Source: Taxillus chinensis
Taxonomy: Eukaryota; Streptophyta; Magnoliopsida; Santalales; Loranthaceae
Length of the DNA: 64,000 nt
Reading direction: 5' to 3'
NCBI GenBank assembly: GCA_023512835.1
Contig: CM042087.1
Location: 53,732,765 to 53,796,764 of the forward strand
Under the pieces are notes generated by a model. That model saw only the letters and a program-made list of their open reading frames with translations. It made no database searches and had not been told where the DNA came from. Below, in pieces: positions 53,964 through 64,000 of the stretch. The position numbers were made by a program, and so were the translations under genes. The first letter of the stretch is position 1; each line of letters opens with the position of its first letter.

Positions 53964-54646
53964 AGGAGCCTAGGGTAGAAACCCTACGTTCCATTCGTTG
54001 TGCGTTGTGCGCGGAGCTTGGTGAGAGAAGAGCTGTAGATCTGAAGCTATCACGTTCTATGGATCTTCGAGATTAGATCTAGATAGGTGATTCTAGACCT
54101 TTTTATATTTCATGAGTGTAAACTGTTAGAGATAACATCTATCTGTGTTTTTTTTCATCTCGTCTCGTGTACGTCGTTCACTCTTTGTGTCTGTCAGAAT
54201 GATTAGCAGACCGTGGCCTGTGGCTTGCATTGTATGAAATTTTCTTTGACCATCCTACACTTTATGCAATCTATCAATTGCTATTATTATTATTAATCGT
54301 TACGAGGCCATTCGGCCATGTCCCTACTCGCATGTGGCAGATTTGCGTGCGTTGGGGTGTGTATGGCCTACTCTTCTGTGTGCAGTAAGGCGTGCGTGGC
54401 CTTTCCTTGGGCGAGCGGCAGCAGTATACACAAGGGCGATTTGTGTATGTCTCTTCCGTGCAATAGACTGGTCATGTTTTCATGAAAGGGGGGCAGTTTG
54501 TGTATGTCACCATCATTACCCTATTATTTTAAGTGCTTGCCTCTCTCACCCCACCCAACTTCCCGTAACCCTGTACGGCTCATACAACCCAAGGATATTA
54601 CGCTCTCTCTCTCTTTTCTTATACCCCCAAAAAAAAAGGTGGCAGA

Positions 54647-54911
54647 GGATATGCACAAATCGTGCATGTCTAGTTTTTATATATGCTTTAATATTATGTG
54701 TATTATTATATATACAATATATTATGTATATGCTGGATATGCACAAATCGTGCATGTCTAGTTTTTATATATGCTTTAATATTATGTGTATTATTATATA
54801 TACAATATATTATGTATATGCTGGATATGCACAATTCGTGCATGTCTAGTTTTTATATATGCTTTAATATTATGTGTATTATTATATATACAATATATTA
54901 TGTATATGCTT
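54647..54911. repeat. Three 88-bp tandem repeats in the H LTR
   Basis: Units start GGATATGCACAAATCGTGCA at 54647, 54735 and 54823. The 3' LTR has the same array at about 61540-61799, with a 4-bp shorter first unit. Confidence 0.93.
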
Positions 54912-56028
54912 TATATATATATATATGCATGTATTCGATTTCTTGCGCTGAAGATTACCAAGATACATAAATCGAATTTAATTTAATTTAGTAATAAAAA
55001 CAATAAATAAATTGACACCGTTTCAATTGTGAGGTCAAATAAAAATTATGGTATTATAGTGAAATAAGATAAATATTTTTTGTTGGGCTTGCTACTATTA
55101 ATTTGTCATTTAAAATATTAATTATGGTTTGACATTATCAATTTGATTATATATATATTATTTATGGTACATTATTATTGGTTTAGTGATTTAAATGTTT
55201 GTAAAGTTGTTGTATTGAATATTATTTATTGGAAAATTCTGTTTATTGATTTTATGTGTGAAATTTGTGGTGTTGTTGGTTGGGTTAACCGTGGGTCTCA
55301 CATAGGGCAGGCAAGAGGCCGCAGGTCCCCTATGTGGCTGGTTAACCCATGTCCCATATGTGGCCAGGTTTCGTTAGGGACACTACAGGTCCCACATATG
55401 GCTATCTGGTAGTGACTGGATTCTTGGAGTTGGTAGCGAGAATCCTGTGGATTGTTGGATTGTCGGTGCGAACCTTTAATGAATGAAATGTAATGTGTGA
55501 TATCTTATTTTGTAATTGACTACAAGTTTACTATGACAGAATAGGACACTACACTAGCACAAGCATACACCGATCATGTATACTTAGACTTTCATGTTAT
55601 AGGATGGTGTGGAGATGGAGATCACCTACTGGCATTCGTGCTCACCCCTACTTTGTTGATATGTTTCAGGTATCGACTCATTCGCTAGAGGTTGGTTCGA
55701 AGCTAATGGTTATTTATTTCACATTTTGTTATAACTAAGTTTATGAATTTTGTAAAACATATTTGATTTTATTATTTGAATATCCGGATGAGGGTCTGTG
55801 AAAGTTGTATTGAATATTATAGCATGACCCTATTATTAATAAATTATTTTCCTTAGCTTCATAGCATGTGGGAATATATAGGAGTATGATTGTACAGGTA
55901 TATCTCGGACAGCACCCGTTGTGTAGTCCATATCGATGCTAACCACCAACCCCTTGACCCTTCAGGTGCGGGCATGGGGAAGTCACACTCTTAGTTCTGG
56001 TCCTTCCAGGATTTAAGGACGTGACAGG

Positions 56029-56042
56029 TTGGTATCAGAGCA
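56029..56042 (+). other. Primer binding site of element H
   Basis: TTGGTATCAGAGCATG follows the 5' LTR end after 2 nt; iMet type. Confidence 0.8.
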
Positions 56043-56713
56043 TGGTTTAGTGGACCTAGGTTAGTGAGGGATGGTTGATAAACACTTATTGGAAGACTAT
56101 AAGGAGGGCGCCTGATCAACGCAGTCCTTATCAGTGTTCTGGGTTGACTGAGGATCTGTCAGATCATCCTAGGAAGCATTTGGATGGGTGCATACATGAC
56201 ATGACATTGCTTGTGCATTTAGGGCACTAGAATTGATTGCACATGTGACTGATAGAATAAATAGCCACCGGTTGGCAATGTGATTGTTCTGATGATATTT
56301 GCTGATTAGGACAACTATGTCCAATTGATTGTTTGTTGGTGTGAACCTACGTGATATGAATAATTGATTGATGGATGTGTATAGATGAGGGGCAATGTCC
56401 CATCGATGACTGTTTGGACTTGTGAGTCATATATGGTGTAGACCTATGGGTCAAGAGTGGTGCAATGTAATTTGTGATTATCTCTTGAGAACGGTGTTAG
56501 AGCTCTCTTGTTTGTTGTTGTGAATTTAAGGGTCATAAATGTTTTTGCTATGATGTGAATTGGTTGAATAATCACATTATATTTATTTAATAGCAAGTAG
56601 AAACATACACCAATTATTACATATGCACACAGACAATCGAGTGACATTCTACTAGATTCTGCTAGTATAACGTATGAAATATAGAGTAGTAGCAAAAAGG
56701 TATTGGATGGTTG

Positions 56714-56754
<41 letters not shown>

Positions 56755-59605
56755 AATAAAAGTAAAGAATAAGGTAAAACAACGGTAAAAGATGAGATAA
56801 AGTATTCAAGAATTAAATAACACAATGAATTTAATAATACAGTAAAACTAGTAAGTATTATGACTAACAATATATATTTATCAAATATTAGGCTTAAATA
56901 TTATGATAAAACAATGATAGATTTGGTATATTCAATAATGGTTTATTTTCGTTTTAAGGCAATCAAGAGGTTCGAAGTGCTAACGAGTGGGGGATAATGA
57001 TAGCATAATTTTTTTGGGAAGGGAGTGGAAAAAAAAATTATTTTCGTCAGATAAAATATTTTAATAATTTATCTTTTCAAAATGTTAGTCAATGATTTGG
57101 AAGATGATAAAAAAAATAATCTGAGAATCAAAGGGAGTTATAATTCTTATGACATTATAAGAGGTTCTGGAAATAGTCCTGGAGGAACACCACAAGAGGA
57201 AAATAAGAATACTTTTTTCTCCTAGATTTGATTTGTGTAACTTGTTAAACATGTGATGATGTCTTTAAGATATAGTTAAATGTTGAATCTGTGTTATAAA
57301 AAAACATATTGATTGATGTAGTCGGTTGTATAATATGATATTGCTCGACTCGATTGCCATTATAATTGTGTTTATGTGCCCAGTAAATATTGATGGGTTG
57401 TTGGTCTGCTTGTTTTAAGTAGTTGCTTGTTGTTGGTTGTGTGTACTTTGTGTGGTGTTGGCTTGTGGTGGACTATGTTGGTGCGTGTAACCGGTTATTG
57501 ATAAAAATGATAAATGTACAATAAAACTAATAAAATAATAATAATATACTTACAACACTAGTAACAATAGTAAATAAATGAATAAATAATGATGACTGAC
57601 TCTGTGTTAAATATTGTTGTGATTCGTGTCGACTGATGTCAATGTGAATTACCACACTGTATGATTATTTGGATATTCTTCATATGATATGGCATGCAAA
57701 TGACATGTTGTGGACTTTTGCCTTGTTTTGGGGTATAGTTGTATGAAACAACTACATGTGTTATTTGATGTAATGTGAACGCATATTATTGTGATGTGCT
57801 TGGAAGTGTGCTGTGTGGAATTGTGGGAGCCTGTGTGGCTGTGGAGTCGGTGTGGCTGTGGTTATGGTAGCATGTGTGGCTATAGCTGTGATTGTGCCTG
57901 CTTGGTTGTCTTAATTATAAATGTTGTTTTTTTTAACCTGTTTATTTATTATGGTGAGTGATTGATATATGTATCGCGTTGTGTATCTATGCCTGGGTGT
58001 GACCATGATAGTATTTCTTATTGTTGCCTTGTTCCACTTTGACTGGTCTGTTGTTAGTTACATGCATTCTTACTTTGGGTGATAACTCGTGGTGAAACCG
58101 GGATAAACCCTATTTCTTCATTGTTTGGCCTGATTGGTTGGTTGTAAGCATGATGATGTGGAACTAGTGGATGATTTATCATGGGACTAGCGTGGTGACC
58201 TTTCCCCCGATGAGGTCATTGTGACGCGTTGTTGTGGTAGCCGAGCTTGTTGCTTGGTTGTGGAGCCCCTCTTTGTAAGGAGACTCAGCTATGATTCGGC
58301 GGTGTCTTACCCTGTTTGGTGGAGCCTACTTGGGTGTGACCTTCCTTCCGTGTGTGGAGTAGATATTCACATGATTGTTGATATGTTGATGTTATCTTGT
58401 TTTATGCTTTGTGTGTGATTGTTATATGGTTAACATATTGTTTATAATATGTGATCATGATTTGTGAGGCAATGTTCACTTGTTGTGGTTGTTGGGGAAT
58501 ATTGGTTATTTAAGGGTAGGTGGTTGGACTTTGGTAATGCAAGGTTTAATTAAGGTGGTGTGTTTACCCTGTTGATCTAAGCTGAAAGTACTTTGATGGA
58601 TTTTTGGGTTATAGTGTTGATCTTTATTGTTTTGGGTTCTATTGTATTGGTTAGTTTCGGTGGTGGTGTTGCACAAGTTAGAGAAATTTTTAGGTAACAT
58701 GTGGTCGGTTATGAAGTTGTTGGTATGCTATTGTTTCGTTAACGATGTGTTATAATGATTACAAGGGGTTACTAGTAGTGGTTCGATATTGGGTATCGGG
58801 TGTACAGTGGTTATGCGTAGTGCAATTTGTTGATTTGATTGATTATTGGATTTTGATAGGTGATCATATCGACTGTGATTTGGAAACCTATGTTGAGGTA
58901 TTAGTTTGCCTATGTTGAGGTGCCCATTAAACCTTGTTGTTCTGATCATGGTTATCCGTAGTCTAGAGTTACCACTGGAGCTGGGCGAGTTTATGTTGTA
59001 TTCCGAATGACTTAGCTAAGGATATGTTACCCAAATATCTAAGTCTTGTCGTGTTGGCATGGGATCATGAATGATTTATAGAAGGATGACAAACCCTCCT
59101 CATTCTGTTGACTAGTTAGTAAATGCGTTGTAAGTTCAAGGGAATGTGAATCGGTGAATGTATTGTAGCTTCATAATGGTTAATGGTATATCCTCAAATA
59201 TTGGGTGGTTAACAGTTGGTGGACCGAGCGTTGTCTTCACCGTACAAATGGTTAATGGCTAAGTGGGTTTTGGATCCTAACATTGCGGTTAGAGACCCTT
59301 ACCATTAGGATTGTTGGTTAGTTCATCTTTTCGGGAACGAAAAGTCCTAAGAGGGAGAGAATGTAAGAATTATCCTGATGTCATGTTATGTGAGTTTGTT
59401 TTATGTATGTCATTATATAGTGTCTGTTGTATGCTATTTTGTTTGTTGTATGTTATTTTATATTTATATTTATGTGTTTATTCGTTGCTTGTGAGTACAT
59501 GCTAGTTTCGGTCTATGGTGGATATTGTATCAGCTCGCCGCTTATGGGTAGTAAAATTGTAAGATGGTTTAAGTATGTTAGAATATGTGACAAGTAAATT
59601 TGTAG
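56043..59605 (+). other. Non-coding interior of element H
   Basis: No gag, protease or RT is detectable. It holds a leader, a (TA)n run at 56718-56751 and AT-rich sequence to about 57600. GT-rich sequence without a convincing ORF extends to 59320. A hairpin/PPT-like block at 59324-59362 is followed by TGTAAGAATT, i.e. the end of another Tekay 3' UTR and an LTR-like start. Foreign fragments have probably replaced the coding region. Confidence 0.45.
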
Positions 59606-60164
59606 GTCCCGATTTGGTTCATGGGACTAATGAGTTGGTTCAGTTGATCCGACAGCGGATGTTGATAGCTCAGAGTCGACAAAAAAAAACCGTATGCTGA
59701 TAGGCACGGCGACCGCTACAGTTCATCGTAGGGGATTGCGTCTTCATGCGAGTCTTGCCACGGCCGGGGCACAGGCTGTTTGAGTGAGGGTACAAACTCT
59801 CACCTCAATTTGTTGGTCCATTTTCCTATCATTGCTGTCGTGGGATCGGTTGCTTACCGATTGGAGTTACCATTTGAGTTGGTTCATGTTCATGATGTCT
59901 TCCTTGTCTCCCAGTTGTGGGAATATTACCCGGACCCTTTGCATGTGTTGAATTGGCGTGAGATAGAGTCAGCAGATGATGGTTCCTTTGTAGAGGCATC
60001 AGTTCATATTCTAGGCAAGCAGGAGCAGGTCTTGCGGGGCAAGACAATTCCATTGGTCTGAGTTTTTTGTGGCGTCACCGCAATACGGAGGAGCAAACCT
60101 GGGAATGGGAGAGTCAGATGCGTGTTCTTCACCCCAAGCTGTTCGCGAACGAACAGTCCTGAGG
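59606..60164 (+). pseudogene. Integrase C-terminus and chromodomain of element H
   Basis: QRMLIAQSRQKK, then GSVAYRLELPFELVHVHDVF, VSQLWEYYPDPLHVLNW and KQEQVLRGKTIPLV align with element G at 42642-43202. Frameshifts near 59690 and 60060 and an A-run expansion at 59684 break it. Confidence 0.8.
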
Positions 60165-60173
60165 TGGAGAGGG
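60161..60173 (+). other. Polypurine tract of element H
   Basis: GAGGTGGAGAGGG directly precedes the 3' LTR start TGTCAAGACC. Confidence 0.7.
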
Positions 60174-62971
60174 TGTCAAGACCTTTACCATGCGTTGAGG
60201 TAGTTAACCTTATTGTTTATTCTGTTATGGTTGTTGATATTCTTGATTACGTGTGATTTGATGAGTTGTCGGTTATTTTGTTCATGAGTGTTGTTTTCTT
60301 TATTAGACTAGGGAGAGTTACCTCATTGAGGATGACTTGTCTTTTCGGGGACGAAAAGTCCTAAGGTGGGGAAGATGTAAAGACCCGTACCTGTGTGAGG
60401 TTGAAAGTTAGACTGAATGAAGTTTGAAATATCTATTCGGCAGCGTGGTCTTAGTGTTAGCATTTTGAGTTATTATTATTAATAATATGGTGATTTTAAT
60501 ATTTTAAGTTTATTATTAAATATTATTATGATTATTGAAATAATTATTTTAATACGTTCTATTATTATAATGGTAACATTATTAATATGATTATTTAAGT
60601 ATTTAGGTAACTATTATAATAATTAATGTTATTATTAGTACAATTATTGTGTTTATTATTATTATTATTATGGGATTATTATTAATCCTAGTATTTAATA
60701 TTGAGACCTGATTATTATTGTAATGTCGGTATTATTAATATAATTTAATAATACTTGAGGTTAATTCTTATAATAAATTATTATTATTTTTATTACTATT
60801 ATTAATATTCCTACTAATCCTATTATTATTATTATTATTTAATGTTAGTATAAAAGGAGGAGCCTAGGGTAGAAACCCTACGTTCCATTCGTTGTGCGTT
60901 GTGCGCGGAGCTTGGTGAGAGAGGAACTGTAGATCTGAAGCTATCACGTTCTATCGATCTTCAAGACTAGATCTAGGTAGGTGATTCTAGACCTTTTTAT
61001 ATTTCATGAGTGTAAACTGTTAGAGATAGCATCTATCTGTGTTTTTTTCATCTCGTCTCGTGTACGTCGTTCACTCTTTGTGTCTATCAGAATGATTAGC
61101 AGACCGTGGCCTGTGGCTTGCATTGTATGAAATTTTCTTTGACCATCCTACACTTTATGCAATCTATCAATTGCTATTATTATTATTAATCGTTACGAGG
61201 CCATTCGGCCTGGTCCCTACTCGCATGCGGCAGATTTGCGTGCGTTGAGGTGTGTATGGCCTACTCTTCTGTGTGCAATAAGGCGTGCGTGGCCTTTCCT
61301 TGGGCGAGCGGCAGCAGTATACACAAGGGCGATTTGTGTATGTCTCTTCCGTGCAATAGACTGGTCATGTTTTCATGAAAGGGGGGCGGTTTGTGCATGT
61401 CACCATCATTACCCTATTATTTTAAGTGCTTGCCTCTCTCACCCCACCCAACTTCCCGTAACCTTGTACGGCTCATACAACCCAAGGATATTACGCTCTC
61501 TCTCTCTTTTCTTATACCCCAAAAAAAAAAGGTGGCAGAGGATATGCACAAATCGTGCATGTCTAGTTTTTATATGCTTTAATATTATGTGTATTATTAT
61601 AGATACAATATATTATGTATATGCTGGATATGCACAAATCGTGCATGTCTAGTTTTTATATATGCTTTAATATTATGTGTATTATTATATATACAATATA
61701 TTATGTATATGCTGGATATGCACAATTCGTGCATGTCTAGTTTTTATATATGCTTTAATATTATGTGTATTATTATATATACAATATATTATGTATATGT
61801 TGTATATATATATATATACACACACACACAATATATATTATGCACATGTTATATATATATATATATGCATGTGTTCGATTTCTTGCGCTGAAGATTACCA
61901 AGATACATAAATCAAATTTAATTTAATTTAATTTAGTAATAAAAACAATAAATAAATTGACACCGTTTCAATTGTGAGGTCAAATAAAAATTATGGTATT
62001 ATAATGAAATAAGATAAATATTTTTTGTTGGGCTTGCTACTATTAATTTGTCATTTAAAATATTAATTATGGTTTGACATTATCAATTTGATTATATATA
62101 TATTATTTATGGTACGTTATTATTGGTTTAGTGATTTAAATGTTTGTAAAGTTGTTGTATTGAATATTATTTATTGGAAAATTCTGTTTATTGATTTTAT
62201 GTGTAGAATTTGTGGTGTTGTTAGTTGGGTTAACCGTGGGTCTCACATAGGGCAGGCAAGAGGCCGCAGGTCCCCTATGTGGCTGGTTAACCCAGGTCCC
62301 ATATGTGGCCAGTTGTCGTTAGGGACACTACAGGTCCCACATATGGCTATCTGGTAGTGACTGGATTCTTGGAGTTGGTAGCGAGAATCTTGTGGATTGT
62401 TGGATTGTCGGTGCGAACCTTTAATGAATGAAATGTAATGTGTGATATCTTATTTTGTAATTGACTACAAGTTTACTATGACAGAATAGGACACTACACT
62501 AGCACAAGCATACACCGATCATGTATACTTAGAATTTCATGTTATAGGATGGTGTGGAGATGGAGATCACCTACTGGGCATTCGTGCTCACCCCTACTTT
62601 GTTTATATGTTTCAGGTATCAACTCATTCGCTAGAGGTTGGTTCGAAGCTAATGGTTATTTATTTCACATTTTGTTATAACTAGGTTTATGAATTTTGTA
62701 AAACATATTTTGTTTTATTATTTGAATATCCGGATGAGGGTCCGTGAAAGTTGTATTGAATATTATAGCATGACCCTATTATTAATAAATTATTTTCCTT
62801 AGCTTCATAGCATGTGGGAATATATAGGAGTATGATTGTACAGGTATATCTCGGACAGCACCCGCTGTGTAGTCCATATCGGTGCTAACCACCAACCCCT
62901 TGACCCTTCGGTGCGGGCATGGGGAAGTCACACTCTTAGTTCTGGTCCTTCCAGGATTTAAGGACGTGACA
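60174..62971 (+). repeat. 3' LTR of element H
   Basis: 2798 bp, TG...CA, matching 53281-56026. It is longer mainly because of extra TA/CA repeats near 61800-61860. Confidence 0.9.
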
Positions 62972-63921
62972 GCTCGGTGCTCAATGTGTTACTAGTGATA
63001 TAAGGTCATTTAAGTCACTTTTGACTTCTATGTATCCTAGTTTTTGTTTTGTTTTTTTGTTGTATATGAAGAAGGTTGTGATGCACAATGTGAAAAAGCC
63101 CATCACTTAATTGATAATGGGATGTGAGACATCATTGCATTTCTGTCTCCCTATGTAGCAAAATGATAAGGGGTATACATTAGAAAAGGCAGTCTTATTT
63201 ATGTGTTATGTAATACAAAAAAGGTGAGTTTAAAAGAAAAAGAGTGAATAATCCATCAAGGGAGAGCATAAAATGCAACCTTGTAAGGTTATTATTTAAA
63301 AGAAGTGTGAAAAAAAATGTTTTTAGAATAAAATCCATAATGGCTAAGTTGTGCTTGTTTAGAGTGTGTTGAGCTCAATTTTTTTTGGCTCAAGGTGTGT
63401 TTATTTTAGTCGTTAGAATAGTGTGTGAGTTTTCAAACAAAGTAGAATAGAGGGTGTGTTTTCTTTGATGAGCACAATAAGGAACTCTCATGTTTGCTTG
63501 GCAAGAACTTATTCAATAGCCAATGGAGAAGGTTAATAGGAGCTTACTACTCTTTTGTCAATTGCTAGGTACTGTTAATGGGCGTGAGATTGAGAGAAAA
63601 GAGAGTTTATATTTGAGTGAGGTAGCTTTACCATTGGTGAGAACTTTAAAGGAAGCTAGGAGCTATTTAATCATGGAATGCTTGCTAATGTCTGAGTTTT
63701 TAGTGATGATATTGCGTCGTTGTTGGACTTAGAGGTATGGATATGACTGGGCTAAATTATAATTCAAAATTAGTGACTTAAATTCCCATTTCATCATGAT
63801 AGAGTTGCATGCTTAGGAAACCATGACTCTCCTTGATTGTTATTCTATTTATCTTCCTGTTTGACTGTGTGTTTGTTTTCTTTTTGTTTGAGGACAAGCA
63901 ATGGTTCAAGTGTGGTGTGTT
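62972..63921 (+). other. Athila 3' UTR, right of H
   Basis: Non-coding. It ends with TTTGTTTGAGGACAAGCAAT and TTCAAGTGTGGTGTGTT (63884-63921), the usual sequence just before an Athila 3' LTR. A 69-codon ORF at 63523-63732 is probably fortuitous. Confidence 0.6.
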
Positions 63922-64000
63922 TGATAACGTGCATTTATACTGTTATTCTATTGTACATTTAGGGTGCTTAAGAGCATGATTAGAGTTTAATTGCACTGTA
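63922..64000 (+). repeat. Start of the Athila 3' LTR
   Basis: TGATAACGTGCATTTATACT follows the PPT-like GTGTGGTGTGTT. The window ends 79 bp into the LTR. Confidence 0.65.

Larger units (their letters stand above)
53281..56026 (+). repeat. 5' LTR of element H
   Basis: TGTCAAGACC...GGACGTGACA. The hairpin/PPT motif common to the other elements lies inside it at 53445-53482. U3 is rich in ATT repeats (53570-53950). TATAAAAGG at 53955-53963 is the likely TATA box. 88-bp tandem repeats occupy 54647-54911. Confidence 0.88.
53281..62971 (+). mobile_element. Ty3 Tekay-like element H, internally gutted
   Basis: Two LTRs (53281-56026 and 60174-62971) are nearly identical over 2.7 kb. A PBS follows the first and a PPT precedes the second. 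Flanks GCTGG (53276-53280) and GCTCG (62972-62976) are a near-matching duplication. Of the coding region only the integrase C-terminus and chromodomain remain (59606-60164). Confidence 0.87.
48355..64000 (+). mobile_element. Athila-type Ty3 element, 3' two thirds
   Basis: RT, RNase H and integrase of Athila type (48355-51238), an env-position ORF remnant (52052-52700), a 3' UTR split by element H, and the start of the 3' LTR at 63922. The 5' part with gag and protease is displaced or lost to the left of element G. Confidence 0.83.

Noticed and set aside
54334..54970. ORFs with Tyr/Ile/Cys-rich repeats in the H LTR
   Set aside because: They follow the 88-bp AT-rich tandem repeat and its flanks; the same ORFs recur in the other LTR because the LTRs are duplicates.
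59363..59592. A 230-bp solo LTR (TGTAAGAATT...TGTGACA)
   Set aside because: The ends look right, but flanks GAGAA and AGTAA do not match and the length is atypical for the family; more likely an LTR fragment.
63523..63732. 69-codon ORF as a possible host gene
   Set aside because: It sits in the Athila 3' UTR just before the LTR, with no recognisable domain or conserved start context.

Overview
The window is wall-to-wall LTR retrotransposon sequence of the kind found in intergenic heterochromatin of a large plant genome. Ogre/Tat, Tekay-like chromovirus, Athila and Tork-type Copia families, TRIM-like miniature elements and iMet-type primer sites all point to a flowering plant, probably a eudicot; the species cannot be named from this sequence. 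I see no host protein gene, rRNA, tRNA or CRISPR array.

Layout. 1-3091 is the 5' end of an Ogre element (copy A, minus strand; its body lies off the left edge). 3092-4500 holds an unassigned LTR-like remnant, an inverted LTR fragment and the tail and PBS of a Ty3 Tekay-like element (E). A complete but decayed Copia (4526-9951, TSD CCTAG) sits in E's leader, next to a 470-bp TRIM (10010-10479, TSD GAACA). E's gag, protease and RT remnants run to about 13064 and are fused to the gag of a related element (F), which is fused by deletion to its own RT/RNase H. F's RNase H is split by a full-length Ogre (copy B, 14595-36262, minus strand, TSD GTATT) that carries ORF1, gag, protease, a recognisable intron, RT, two RNase H domains and integrase. 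Ogre B's 3' LTR is itself interrupted by the 3' end of another minus-strand Ty3 element (15967-20190).

The rest of F (36268-38354) runs into a 1.1-kb TRIM (38355-39490) and then directly into the gag of another Tekay element, G (39491-48354). G's 3' LTR is split by a 2.8-kb solo LTR (44361-47191, TSD GCAGG). G lies in an Athila element whose RT, RNase H, integrase, env-position ORF and 3' LTR start are spread over 48355-64000. That Athila is interrupted again by Tekay element H (53281-62971), which has kept two 2.7-2.8 kb LTRs but lost nearly all coding sequence.

Relative order from nesting: Athila is the oldest; G and H inserted into it; the solo LTR inserted into G; Copia and the TRIM inserted into E; Ogre B inserted into F; the 15967-20190 element inserted into Ogre B. 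Nearly all pol genes carry stops or frameshifts; only Ogre gag and a few short ORFs are uninterrupted. The most unusual signals are a pair of paralogous small ORFs (one just before a polypurine tract, one inside U3 of the adjoining LTR), a PPT-adjacent hairpin with compensatory changes between families, a shifted LTR boundary in H, a TRIM-type LTR embedded in the Copia leader, and a conserved block shared by four Tekay-type LTRs.
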